Positions 1-8,584 of a stretch of DNA of 64,000 bases are shown here, in pieces. Position 1 is the stretch's first letter; each line of letters starts with the position of its first letter. The DNA comes from an uncultured Eggerthellaceae bacterium. Lineage in GTDB: Bacteria > Actinomycetota > Coriobacteriia > Coriobacteriales > Eggerthellaceae. The DNA lies in assembly GCA_934617425.1 (NCBI GenBank), contig CAKTUD010000001.1:434001-498000 (forward strand), read 5' to 3'. The notes below the pieces were generated by a model that worked only from the letters and a program-made list of their open reading frames with translations, ran no database searches and had not been told where the DNA came from. Both the position numbers and the translations under genes were made by a program.

Positions 1-26
1 ATAAAACGGGCGGATGTAGGCCGTTC

Positions 27-44
27 GGGCGTTTTGCGCCCTTT
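27..44 (+). terminator. weak intrinsic terminator of an upstream gene
   Basis: A short GGGCG/CGCCC stem with a TTTTG loop is followed by TTTATAATA. It could end a transcript entering from the left. The stem is only 5 bp and the T run is broken, so support is weak. I see nothing else definable between here and the ribosome-binding site at 205-211. Confidence 0.35.
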
Positions 45-215
45 ATAATAAGCCCGCAAATTTCAACCCTGCAGCGCAAAGCGATGGCCCAGGTTTGCGA
101 TCGGCGCCTGCAAGCGCAATTCGCATGCGGTTCTCCAAACCACATGGTGTTTTGCCTTTGCAAGCATTGTTCGCTGGTTTGGCGGCGTCTAGCGCGCAAA
201 TAACAAGGAGGACGA

Positions 216-1781
216 ATGGAATTCGTCAACACATTCTGGGCGCTCGTGCCGCCGATAGTCGCTATCGTCTTGGCTCTGATCACCAAAGAGACGTTCAGCT
301 CGCTGTTCATCGGTATCGTGGTCGGCGCCGCTCTTCTGGCCGGCCTCGACCCTATTTCCACGCTGAACAACATCATCAGCAACGAGATCCCCGCAGCCGA
401 TGGTTCCGATCCGCTGGCCGTGGGCTTCATCCATGCGATCAGCGATGCGAGCAATGCTGGTATCTTCATCTTCCTGATCATGTTGGGGGCAATGGTTGCC
501 CTCATCAACGCGGCCGGTGGTTCGGCGGCGTTCGGTAAGTGGGCTGCGTCGCACATTAAAACGCGTGCGGGCGCGCAGCTAGCCACGTTCGTTCTGGGCG
601 TGCTCATCTTCGTGGACGACTACTTCAACTGTTTGACGGTTGGCTCGGTCATGCGTCCCGTTACCGATGCGTGCAAGATCAGTCGCGCCAAACTGGCATA
701 CATCATCGATGCCACGGCGGCTCCTATCTGCATGATCGCGCCGATTTCCTCGTGGGCGGCGGCTGTTTCGGCTACTGCCGCCGACCTCGATAACGGCATG
801 AGCGGCATCCAGCTGTTTATCTCGGCGATTCCGTTCAATTTCTACTCGTTGCTCACCATCGTGTTCGTGATCGCCTTGTGCGTCATGGGTTTCGATTATG
901 GCCCCATGGCCAAAAAAGAACTCGAGGCATATCGCAGCGGCGAGCTTGGCTCGCTCGGTGGAGAAACCAAGACGACCAACGACCGCGCTTCGCTTTGGGA
1001 CATGCTGGTACCAGTCATCCTGTTGATCATTTTCTGCATCATCGGCATGCTTTACGTGGGCGGTTTCTGGGATCCCGAGGCTGACGGCTATATGAGCCTT
1101 GTGGGCGCTTTCGCCGATACAAGCGCTTCCGTCGGTTTGCCGTGGGGCTGCATCATCGCGCTTATCCTGAGCATGGCCTACCTTATCTGCCGCAAGGTGA
1201 TTTCGTTCAATCGCGCCATGGATTGCTTGATCGACGGTTTCAAGGCCATGGTGCCGGCGCTTATGATCCTCACGTTCGCGCTTACGCTCAAGCTCACCAC
1301 CACCGCACTTGGCGCCGACGTGTTCGTCGCGGGCCTTATGGAGGGCGCCGCTGCCGGCTTGTTCAACATGCTGCCTGCCATCATCTTCTTGGTGGCGGTG
1401 TTCCTGGCATTCTCGACGGGTACCAGCTGGGGCACGTTCGGTATCCTCATCCCTATCGTCACCGCGATTTTCGCAACCAGCGATTATACGCTGATGACTA
1501 TCGGCATTTCGGCCTGCTTGGCCGGTGCCGTGTGCGGCGATCATATCTCGCCGATTTCCGACACCACCGTCATGGCGTCGGCGGGTGCCAACGTTAACCA
1601 TATCGTGCACGTGAACACGCAGCTGCCTTATGCGCTTACCGTTGCGGGTGTGTCGTTTATCTGCTTCGTGGTGGCGGGCTTCGTGCAAAACGTGTTCGTG
1701 TGCTTGGGCGTCGGCATCGTTTTGATCATCGGCGTGCTGCTGGTGTTGAAGCGCGCTGTGGGCGTGAAGGTCGAGGCTTAG
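216..1781 (+). CDS. NhaC-family Na+/H+ antiporter-like transporter
   Basis: Predicted 521-residue inner-membrane protein with about eleven or twelve hydrophobic segments spread over its length. Near residue 440 it has GDHISPISDTTVMAS, which matches the signature of the NhaC antiporter family (GDHxSPISDTT), so sodium/proton exchange or sodium-coupled uptake of a small organic anion is the likely role. The start is supported by AAGGAGG at 205-211. It stands alone: a strong terminator follows at 1830-1861 and the next gene is convergent. Members of this family are often annotated only as antiporters while some exchange malate/lactate or amino acids, so the exact ion pair is not established. Confidence 0.9.
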   Translation: MEFVNTFWALVPPIVAIVLALITKETFSSLFIGIVVGAALLAGLDPISTLNNIISNEIPAADGSDPLAVGFIHAISDASNAGIFIFLIMLGAMVALINAAGGSAAFGKWAASHIKTRAGAQLATFVLGVLIFVDDYFNCLTVGSVMRPVTDACKISRAKLAYIIDATAAPICMIAPISSWAAAVSATAADLDNGMSGIQLFISAIPFNFYSLLTIVFVIALCVMGFDYGPMAKKELEAYRSGELGSLGGETKTTNDRASLWDMLVPVILLIIFCIIGMLYVGGFWDPEADGYMSLVGAFADTSASVGLPWGCIIALILSMAYLICRKVISFNRAMDCLIDGFKAMVPALMILTFALTLKLTTTALGADVFVAGLMEGAAAGLFNMLPAIIFLVAVFLAFSTGTSWGTFGILIPIVTAIFATSDYTLMTIGISACLAGAVCGDHISPISDTTVMASAGANVNHIVHVNTQLPYALTVAGVSFICFVVAGFVQNVFVCLGVGIVLIIGVLLVLKRAVGVKVEA

Positions 1782-1829
1782 GCAATCGCTCGTGGGCGTG
1801 CTGGGCATGCACCTCGATAGCGATTGTGG

Positions 1830-1861
1830 GGGCTCGCTCGATATAGAGCGAGCCCTTTTTT
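1830..1861 (+). terminator. intrinsic terminator after the NhaC-type gene
   Basis: Perfect 10-bp stem GGGCTCGCTC/GAGCGAGCCC with loop GATATA, followed directly by six T residues. It ends the antiporter transcript 49 bp after its stop codon. Confidence 0.9.
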
Positions 1862-1913
1862 GTTGCGGCATCGGTCGAAGAGGGGCGAGACTGCTGGTGC
1901 TGGGCGGTCCCTT

Positions 1914-2861
1914 TTATTGCGCGAAGCGCATGAGGGCCGCCACGTATTCCTGTTCGACGTCGGTAAGGCTGTGGTCGCGGCGAACGATGTAGCCCATGTG
2001 CATGAGCTGATCGGTGTCGATCGGCACTGCGACGGCTCCGTTCGATCCGGAGCTATCGGTTGCGAACCCGGTGAGATTGCAATAGATGAGACATGCGCCT
2101 GAGTTCGCCACCGTGCCAAGTGCGGTTCCCACTGGGTCGAAAAGCCCGGAAAACGTTTCTTGCCAGTTCGAGCTGGCGGTTAACGTGGCTTGAGTGCCGT
2201 CGTCGGGCAGGCTTAGATAAAGATACTGCTCGAGGTCGAACGACGGGTACAGAGCAAGTTCGGTGTAGCCGATGGATTCACGGCTGGCAAGCGGATGCCC
2301 TTTGTGCATGTAGGCGTAAAAGCGCGTTGCGAAAAGCTCGTGGAACTCAAGCCCTTCATCTTTTATGAGTTTCTTGAGCGCGACCTCGTTTTTCTTCGAT
2401 AGATGCAAGATTCCGATATCGCGCTTGTTCGTGCAGACGTCGATGGCGATTTGCGGGGCATATGAGATGTTGAGGGCGAATATCGAATCATCGTCCGCAT
2501 GGGACTTGGCGACATCGGAGAGCGCTTCAACCGCGAAACCGAATGGTGTGGTGGCGACCGAAAGTCTGCAAGAGGCGTTTGCCGATGCTGCTTTACCGAA
2601 ACGGCCGTCGAGCGAATCCATTTCAGAGACGACGCGTCGTGCATAATCGAGAAATTCGGTGCCTTGCGGGGTTTCCTTGACTCCCCTGCGGCCGCCGAGG
2701 AAAACCGAGAAACCGAGCTTCCCATCGACTTGGGAAAGCGTGTTCGCGAGAGTACCCTTCGATACCGTAAGAGAGCGAGCTGCCCCGGCGATCGATCCAG
2801 CTTTGGCGATGGCGAGCAGATAGCGGAGCTGCTGCACGCTTATATTCAGCGAATCATGCAT
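1914..2861 (-). CDS. LysR-type transcriptional regulator
   Basis: About 315 residues. The N-terminal winged helix-turn-helix (starting NISVQQLRYLLAIAKAGS) is followed by a ligand-binding periplasmic-binding-like domain, the normal LysR layout. I prefer the ATG at 2861 (protein starts MHDSLNIS) because the LysR homology begins about seven residues later; the reading frame stays open upstream to 2957 but that stretch is low in homology-like character. A GGAAAGG lies about 12 bases upstream. It is divergent from the hydrolase/permease genes at 3140-6886 and the shared intergenic DNA holds several palindromes, so it probably controls that pair and itself. The inducer is unknown. Similar length and divergent layout to many Eggerthellaceae LysR genes. 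Confidence 0.9.
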   Translation of the reverse strand: MHDSLNISVQQLRYLLAIAKAGSIAGAARSLTVSKGTLANTLSQVDGKLGFSVFLGGRRGVKETPQGTEFLDYARRVVSEMDSLDGRFGKAASANASCRLSVATTPFGFAVEALSDVAKSHADDDSIFALNISYAPQIAIDVCTNKRDIGILHLSKKNEVALKKLIKDEGLEFHELFATRFYAYMHKGHPLASRESIGYTELALYPSFDLEQYLYLSLPDDGTQATLTASSNWQETFSGLFDPVGTALGTVANSGACLIYCNLTGFATDSSGSNGAVAVPIDTDQLMHMGYIVRRDHSLTDVEQEYVAALMRFAQ

Positions 2862-3139
2862 GGGCGTTGCGGGCCTTTCCGACAGTTTGCGATCTGATTT
2901 TCGACGGATTTCAAAACCTTCGTCGGAATCTCGTGTGTTTCCAACAAGAAGCGTCAATATCCTCAGTGAATAGTATACGTACGAAAAAAGCGAACGTAAT
3001 ATCGTTAGATATAGTTATTCACGATCGCTAACGGCTTTGCAAACTATATCTAAACGTAATATCATCCCATTTAAGGAATGTTGACAGATATTGTCAACAT
3101 TTCGTACGAAATAAACGTACGAAAGAGAGAGGGGATCAG
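2862..3139. promoter_or_regulatory. divergent control region with nested palindromes and repeats
   Basis: Between the LysR gene and the hydrolase there are four repeat classes. (1) A 10-bp palindrome AATGTTGACA (3077-3086) / TGTCAACATT (3092-3101) with a 5-bp spacer. (2) TTCGTACGAA (3101-3110) abutting it, with CGTACGAA recurring at 2978-2985 and 3116-3123. (3) A 12-bp inverted repeat TTAGATATAGTT (3005-3016) / AACTATATCTAA (3042-3053). (4) A direct repeat AACGTAATATC at 2993-3003 and 3053-3063. The region is AT-rich compared with its flanks. LysR proteins bind interrupted dyads of this kind; which dyad is the operator cannot be told from sequence alone. Confidence 0.7.
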
Positions 3140-5257
3140 ATGCTACGTTCGAAAGGGCTAACCGACAAGCTGCTGCTTCTCGGCATCGACGGTATGGACC
3201 CGCGTTTCGCGCGCGCCTTGGTCGATGAGGGGAAGATGCCCAACCTGAAGAGGTTGATGGAGCGGGGTGCATGCCGCGAGGACCTGCGTATGCTCGGTGC
3301 GAACCCTACCATCACGCCGCCGATGTGGGCCACGCTTGCCACGGGCGCCTACCCTATGACGCACGGCATCATGGACTACAACCTGTCCGCCGAGAAGGAC
3401 AAGGACGTCACCATCGGTGCGTTCAGCTCGCGCTTTCTGAAGGCCGAGCCCTTGTGGAACGTTACCGCTGAGGAGGGAAAGAAGACGCTCGTCATGCACT
3501 GGCCCGGTGGCTCGTTCCCGCCTACCAGCGACTCCGAGAACCTCACCGTCATCGATGGGTCGTCGCCTGGCGCGTGCTGCGCATGGTCGAGCGTGCGCGA
3601 CCTCGACATGGTCTACGTGGCTAGCGGCAAATGCCCGAAGCCGAACTATCTGCCCATGGCAACGCTTACCTCCGAGCTTGAAGGCGACGAGCCGTTAAAG
3701 GTCATGTATCCGCCCATCCATGACGGCATGCCGATGTCTTCCGGCGGCGTTACTCCTGAGGCGAAGGAGCGCATCAAGGGGTATCAGAAGTGGTATAAAG
3801 AGTTCATCGACGTACCTGGATACAAGCCAGATCCTTCTTTCGTTGTCGACAACGTGTTGTATGAAGAGGGCAAGGGCCTCATGTGGAACGTGGCCGATTT
3901 TCCCACGGGTGTTTCCTTCTCGCCGGTGTGGCCCGCGCACGACTGGGGCTTCGACGTGCCTGCCGATGCCAAGGAATTCATGATCATCACCTTCTATGGC
4001 AAGGTGCAGCGCTTCGGCCTTATCACCAAGGGCGAAGCTGGCGCTTATGACACCGTTGCCATCTATGAAGATAAGCAGACGGCCGAGCCCCTTGCCACGT
4101 TGCGTGAAGACGATGGTTTGGTGGGCGTGTACGATGTGGTGCCCTCGCATGACGGCGACGAGCCGGTGTACCGCAACATGCGCCTGCTCAAGATCGGCGA
4201 GGACGGCTCCTACGTGCGTATTTGGGCGAGCCGAGGCATGAGTTGCGTTGACGACTCGGTTTTCTTCCCGAAGAGCAACTTCCAAGAGATCGTCAAGCGC
4301 TTCGGGCCGCCGCAGCCCACCAGTCAGATGTGCGGCAACGACGCCGACCTCATTTTGAAGTGCAATAACGAGCAGTGGAAGCTTGCCGCCAAATGGCAAA
4401 GCGAGGTCATCCATTACTTTATAGAGGAGCAGGGAACCGAGGTTGTATTCAGCCACTTCCACAACGTCGACCTGCAGAGTCACAACTACATGAAGTACAT
4501 GAAGAACCGCGAGACCAGCCGCTACGACGAGTCCGAGGTGCGCAAGTTCGCCGAGGCCACCTACAAGGTCACCGACGACTATCTGGGCACGTTCTTGCAT
4601 CTGCTCGACGAGGGGTGGACGATTGCGCTCTTCAGCGACCACGCACTGATATCGTGCGAGGTAGAGGCCGTGGCCATGGGCGACAACACCGGCGTGTCGC
4701 TTGAGCCGCTGCACAAGATGGGCTACACCGTGCTCAAGCGTGACGCGGACGGCAACGAACTGCCCGAGGTCGACTGGACGAAGACTCGCGCCATCATGAC
4801 GCGCTCGAACTCGATATACGTGAACGTCAAGGGCCGCGATCCGCAGGGCATCGTCGACCCCGCCGACAAGTACGAGCTCGAGGAGCAGATCATCACCGAT
4901 CTGTACGGCTACAAGCACCCCAAGACCGGTAAGCGCATCTTCGACATGGCGCTGCACAACAAGGATGCGGTGCTCTTGGGCTTGGGCGGCCCGATGGGCT
5001 CTGACATCGTGTTCTTCGTGAACGAGAACTACGCCGAGGACCATGGTGCGGGCTTGTCGACCGCTCTTGGCCACAACGACACGTCGCTCGGCCCGATATT
5101 CGTGGCGGCTGGCGCGGGCGTCAAAGAGGGCTACCGCACCAGTATGTACGTGCGCGAGGTAGATTTAGCGCCCACTGCGGCGGTGCTTCTGGGCGTCGAT
5201 TTCCCGGCCCAGTGCGAGGGGTCGCCGGCTTACGACATCTTCACCGAGCGCGTTTAG
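3140..5257 (+). CDS. alkaline phosphatase superfamily / type I phosphodiesterase-like hydrolase
   Basis: 705 residues, longer than typical members. Metal and nucleophile positions of the superfamily are visible: Asp17 in LLLLGIDGMD, a Thr nucleophile candidate Thr59 in PTITPPMWATLATG, Asp444/His448 in NVDLQSH, Asp500/His501 in ALFSDH, and a late His near 645 in ALGHNDTS. It should hydrolyse a phosphate, phosphonate or sulfate ester. There is no signal peptide, so it acts in the cytoplasm, which suits hydrolysis of something brought in by the permease gene at 5465. The start follows GAGAGGGG (3127-3134). It is divergent from a LysR gene. Substrate unknown; the residues between Asp17 and Asp444 include a long insertion I do not recognise. 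Confidence 0.85.
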   Translation: MLRSKGLTDKLLLLGIDGMDPRFARALVDEGKMPNLKRLMERGACREDLRMLGANPTITPPMWATLATGAYPMTHGIMDYNLSAEKDKDVTIGAFSSRFLKAEPLWNVTAEEGKKTLVMHWPGGSFPPTSDSENLTVIDGSSPGACCAWSSVRDLDMVYVASGKCPKPNYLPMATLTSELEGDEPLKVMYPPIHDGMPMSSGGVTPEAKERIKGYQKWYKEFIDVPGYKPDPSFVVDNVLYEEGKGLMWNVADFPTGVSFSPVWPAHDWGFDVPADAKEFMIITFYGKVQRFGLITKGEAGAYDTVAIYEDKQTAEPLATLREDDGLVGVYDVVPSHDGDEPVYRNMRLLKIGEDGSYVRIWASRGMSCVDDSVFFPKSNFQEIVKRFGPPQPTSQMCGNDADLILKCNNEQWKLAAKWQSEVIHYFIEEQGTEVVFSHFHNVDLQSHNYMKYMKNRETSRYDESEVRKFAEATYKVTDDYLGTFLHLLDEGWTIALFSDHALISCEVEAVAMGDNTGVSLEPLHKMGYTVLKRDADGNELPEVDWTKTRAIMTRSNSIYVNVKGRDPQGIVDPADKYELEEQIITDLYGYKHPKTGKRIFDMALHNKDAVLLGLGGPMGSDIVFFVNENYAEDHGAGLSTALGHNDTSLGPIFVAAGAGVKEGYRTSMYVREVDLAPTAAVLLGVDFPAQCEGSPAYDIFTERV

Positions 5258-5345
5258 ACGCCGCGACAGCGTCTTGGGCAAAGGGACAACATCGAGCGTT
5301 GGCTTCGCGCGGTGAAGATGTTCGTTACCTGACGCTGTCTCGTTC

Positions 5346-5376
5346 GGGGCGATTTGCAAAACGAATCGCCCCTTCC
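5346..5376 (+). terminator. intrinsic terminator between hydrolase and permease
   Basis: GGGGCGATT (5346-5354) pairs with AATCGCCCC (5364-5372) around a 9-base loop, followed by TTCCTTTC. The T run is interrupted, so it may be leaky and let the permease gene be co-transcribed at a lower level. Confidence 0.75.
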
Positions 5377-5464
5377 TTTCTGGCTTCATATTCTGTTGGA
5401 AATAGGGCGAAAAGACGTACTGGGGGTATTTCCAGCTTTTCGCTCGTTAGCGAATGGGTTCAAA

Positions 5465-6886
5465 ATGGAAACTCAAAAGAAGTCACCCGCATTGATACAT
5501 TACATAATAGTTGCTCTGCTTTGCCTATTCGGTCAGTTCATCCCGGGGTTTGCCGGTATCACGCCATTAGGTATGAGCATCTTGGGTTGCTTTGTCGGTG
5601 CTGTTTACGGCTGGATCACCATCGACATGATTTGGCCGAGCATGATGGGCTTGCTCGGCTTGGGCTTGGGTCCGCTTGGCATCGATAAGGTAACCGCCAC
5701 CTGCTTCAGTTCGATGCCTGTGCTCGGTCTTATCCTGTGCATGGGTTGCGTGGGCGTCGCCATGAAAACGGGAGCTTTCGACTGGCTGGTAAGTTTGCTT
5801 TTAGGCAACAAGGCCATGCAGGGCAAGCCGTGGATCACTATCTGGGTAGTCATGCTCATAGCCTGGCCGTTCGGTGCGTTCAACCCCATCATCATGATGG
5901 TCGTTTTCGGCGCGTTCGTCACCAGCATCCTGAAAGCCTGCGAGGTCCCCTACAACGATAAGCTGGCGGTGTTCTGGTATTTGGGTTGCGCCTTCAGCCT
6001 AATGCTCGGCCAGATCCTGCTGCCGTTCATGGGTACGGGCCTTACGTTCTACTACAGCTTCGTCACCATGTTCCCCAACATCACGATGCAGTTCGTTCCC
6101 TATATCGTGTTCATGATCGTTATGGGTGTTGCCATGATCACCATGTACGTGCTGATCATGAAGTTCATCTTCCGTGTGGATGCTTCCCCCGTCGCGAAGT
6201 ACTGCAACGAGTGCGAGGTTCCTAAATGCACGCGTGACCAGAAGATCGCCCTTATCATCTTCGTGGCGTTCTTGGCGATTGTCATTCTAAGCACTACTAA
6301 CGTAAGCGAATTCCTGAAGAAGTTCGGCTTGCTGGGAAGCTGCCTTACGTGCTCGCTCGTTGTGGCCGTAATCAAATCCGAGAATGGCGGCCCGCTGGCA
6401 AGCTTGGAAGAGCTTTTCCATATGTGCAACTGGGGCCAGGTGTTCATGATCGGTTTGATCATGGTGTTCTCCACCTTCATGGGCGGTCAGGATACAGGCA
6501 TCACGGGTGCTATGGCCTTGCTGTTCACGCCCTTCATGGGGCTCTCGCCGTGGGTGTTCATCGTTGTCGCGCTGGTTATCTCCGTTGTGCTCACCAACGT
6601 GGCGAACAACATGCTCATCGGCGTTATGGTTATGCCGTTCTTGGTTAACTTCGCCACGCAAGCGGGTATCGAGCCCACGATGATCATCGTGCTTTTGTGG
6701 ATCATGGTTCAGTTCGCGTTGGCTACCCCGGCTGCATCGCCGGTTACCGCCGTTGCCATGACGCAGGAGATGGCTGATGCGAAGACCATGACCAAGGCCG
6801 CGTTGAAGATCCTTCCCGTGATGATCGTCGTTGGCCTTATTTGCGGCGTCGCCATCGCCCAAGTGGTTTTCGGGCTTTTAGGGTAG
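5465..6886 (+). CDS. SLC13/DASS-like anion permease
   Basis: 473-residue polytopic membrane protein with roughly eleven to twelve hydrophobic spans and a charged, cysteine-containing cytoplasmic loop in the middle (around YCNECEVPKCTRDQK). The overall pattern, with paired re-entrant-like ATPAASPVTA near the C-terminus and FGAFNPIIMM in the first half, resembles divalent anion/sodium symporters (SLC13/ArsB-like ion transporter superfamily). I chose the ATG at 5465 because the longer reading frame would begin at a TTG that lies inside the terminator stem at 5346-5372. No strong Shine-Dalgarno is visible. Its position after the cytosolic hydrolase suggests that it imports that enzyme's substrate, or exports a product. 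Exact subfamily is uncertain. Confidence 0.75.
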   Translation: METQKKSPALIHYIIVALLCLFGQFIPGFAGITPLGMSILGCFVGAVYGWITIDMIWPSMMGLLGLGLGPLGIDKVTATCFSSMPVLGLILCMGCVGVAMKTGAFDWLVSLLLGNKAMQGKPWITIWVVMLIAWPFGAFNPIIMMVVFGAFVTSILKACEVPYNDKLAVFWYLGCAFSLMLGQILLPFMGTGLTFYYSFVTMFPNITMQFVPYIVFMIVMGVAMITMYVLIMKFIFRVDASPVAKYCNECEVPKCTRDQKIALIIFVAFLAIVILSTTNVSEFLKKFGLLGSCLTCSLVVAVIKSENGGPLASLEELFHMCNWGQVFMIGLIMVFSTFMGGQDTGITGAMALLFTPFMGLSPWVFIVVALVISVVLTNVANNMLIGVMVMPFLVNFATQAGIEPTMIIVLLWIMVQFALATPAASPVTAVAMTQEMADAKTMTKAALKILPVMIVVGLICGVAIAQVVFGLLG

Positions 6887-6943
6887 CTGCCGAACAGCAG
6901 CTTGGCGGGGTGCGTCGCAAGTTCATCGAGCCCCTTTTTTTCA

Positions 6944-6976
6944 GCCCCGCTGGTGTCCGTCCGGCGGGGCGTTTTA
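6944..6976 (+). terminator. intrinsic terminator after the permease gene
   Basis: GCCCCGC (6944-6950) pairs with GCGGGGC (6964-6970), followed by GTTTTATT. An extra T7 run sits just upstream at 6935-6941 but has no matching stem. Confidence 0.7.
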
Positions 6977-7029
6977 TTGAGGCGGCGACGAGATGCCCGA
7001 ACGCTGCCTGCGACGATCGTTCGCCGTCG

Positions 7030-8358
7030 TTACGCGCTGTATGCGTAGATCGCCTTCGCCTGATCGACCAGGGTGCTCACATCCCACGTTTTGTTAGAGC
7101 GCTCGGCGGAGTAGGGGTCGTTGACGATTACTTTGCCGTCGTCGTCAAGCCCGCAAGCAACGATGTAGTGTCCGCTAGTGGTGAAGTCGCCCGGCCCGAC
7201 GTTGATGATAAGCACCTGGCCGGCGGAAAGCGTGGAAGTGACGTTGGAGGCCATGGGGGTGAGCTGCGTGCACGAAAGACCAAGCTGATCGGCGGTTTCA
7301 ACCAAGAAAGTGCCGTCGGTCCCGTCGTACTGGGTTTCATAGCCTCCGTTGCGCGCAAGCAGTCCCATGTCGTAGGGCGATTTGTCGGTATTGCCCGTAA
7401 GCCCTTGGTAAACCATGGCAAGGGCAGTTGGGCAGCAGCCGGTAAGCGCGAAGCTCGTCGAGCTGTAAACGGTGTAGCCCCAGCGGACATCCCACTGGTA
7501 AAGGCGGGGGATGCTCGTGCCGCTTTCGGCTGAAGGGGCGCCGGCGTCTCCCGAAGGAGCGTCCTGCGGATACTTGTCGGACCATTCGCGCACGAAAGAG
7601 ACGGCATCGGGCTCGTTGGCGGCAAGCTTCAAGAGCTTTGCTTGAACGGCGCTGCCATCTGCCATGAACGAATCGGGGTGGGAGGCGATCCAATAAACGT
7701 CGGCGCTCGAAGAGGCCGCGTCAAGCAGCTTGGCGGCGTCATCGTTGCCCAGGATCCCCACCAGGTCCGACTGGATGGGCTTCGATCCGTCGTCGTTGGA
7801 ATACGATGCGGTGCTCACGGCGCGTTCGGCCTCGTTGAGCGCTGCTTGCTCGGGGTCGGCGACGATCGTGCAGGTGCGGATGCAGAAGACGACGGCTATC
7901 AGCAAAACGACGGCAATGCCCGCCGCGATAAGCACGTTGCGTTTGCCATAGCGCTTGCAGAGCGAGGAATATGCGTTGCGCGCGTTGCTTGCGAAGCCAT
8001 CGTTCGCGCCATGTCCGCGTGCATCCGCAGGGCGGCTCGTTCCCGCGAGGCGATTGCTTGGGCAACGCTTGCCTCCTGAAGGGCGGCTGGGTGCGGGGCG
8101 CTTGCCGTGGGCTTCCTCGCGCGTGATGCGCCTTTTCGGTGCGACGTTCTCGGCGCCTGGTTGTGGTGCTCGGCTGATTCGGTGTGCTTGGCTCGGGTTC
8201 TCTGTCCGATCGGGCTCCGGTGCGTGGTCGTTGCGCGCGGCTTTGCGCAAACGCGCGCTTCGCTCGGCTGCGTTTTCGGCTTGTTCGCGGGCTTGGCGTT
8301 CCTGCAGGCGCTTGCGCGCCGCCTCGCGTCGGGCGTCTTCGGAAAGGTGTTCGCTCAT
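7030..8358 (-). CDS. single-pass membrane protein with C39-like peptidase domain
   Basis: 442 residues. Residues 1-40 are a charged, probably coiled-coil helix rich in Arg, Ala and Glu; 41-140 is a basic, proline-rich linker; 141-160 is one transmembrane helix; the rest is extracytoplasmic. The C-terminal domain has TGCCPTALAMVYQGL with candidate catalytic Cys308 and SGHYIVACG with His397, then VNDPYS, the order expected of papain-like C39 (Peptidase_C39_2) folds. A long cytoplasmic basic tail on such an enzyme is unusual. The ATG at 8358 has GGGAG upstream on the minus strand. It could process a secreted peptide or cell-wall protein; no partner gene is adjacent. Confidence 0.75.
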   Translation of the reverse strand: MSEHLSEDARREAARKRLQERQAREQAENAAERSARLRKAARNDHAPEPDRTENPSQAHRISRAPQPGAENVAPKRRITREEAHGKRPAPSRPSGGKRCPSNRLAGTSRPADARGHGANDGFASNARNAYSSLCKRYGKRNVLIAAGIAVVLLIAVVFCIRTCTIVADPEQAALNEAERAVSTASYSNDDGSKPIQSDLVGILGNDDAAKLLDAASSSADVYWIASHPDSFMADGSAVQAKLLKLAANEPDAVSFVREWSDKYPQDAPSGDAGAPSAESGTSIPRLYQWDVRWGYTVYSSTSFALTGCCPTALAMVYQGLTGNTDKSPYDMGLLARNGGYETQYDGTDGTFLVETADQLGLSCTQLTPMASNVTSTLSAGQVLIINVGPGDFTTSGHYIVACGLDDDGKVIVNDPYSAERSNKTWDVSTLVDQAKAIYAYSA

Positions 8359-8584
8359 GGCGTCTCCCTTGTTTTTGCGTTTGGCCTCGACGGGGAACCG
8401 GCATGCTCCGTGAAGCCGTGCTTCGATTGCTTGGATTGTATCCGAATTGCCGATTTTCTGCAGAAATGGCACACCTGCGGACGAAGGCACATCGACGAAA
8501 GGAACGGTAGTACAATCACCTGTAATTCAACGCGGTACCGCCTATCGCGTGACGATAGGTTTCCCGTAGACGTTTCATTGGGAG

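Noticed and set aside
579..1871. Long minus-strand open frame opposite the NhaC-type gene, and similar frames opposite other genes
   Set aside because: Rich in His, Arg and Asp with no domain character; they mirror the codon bias of the true plus-strand genes.
5354..5464. Extended N-terminus of the anion permease from a TTG at 5354
   Set aside because: The codon lies inside a terminator stem (5346-5372) and the added residues are not membrane-protein-like; ATG 5465 fits better.
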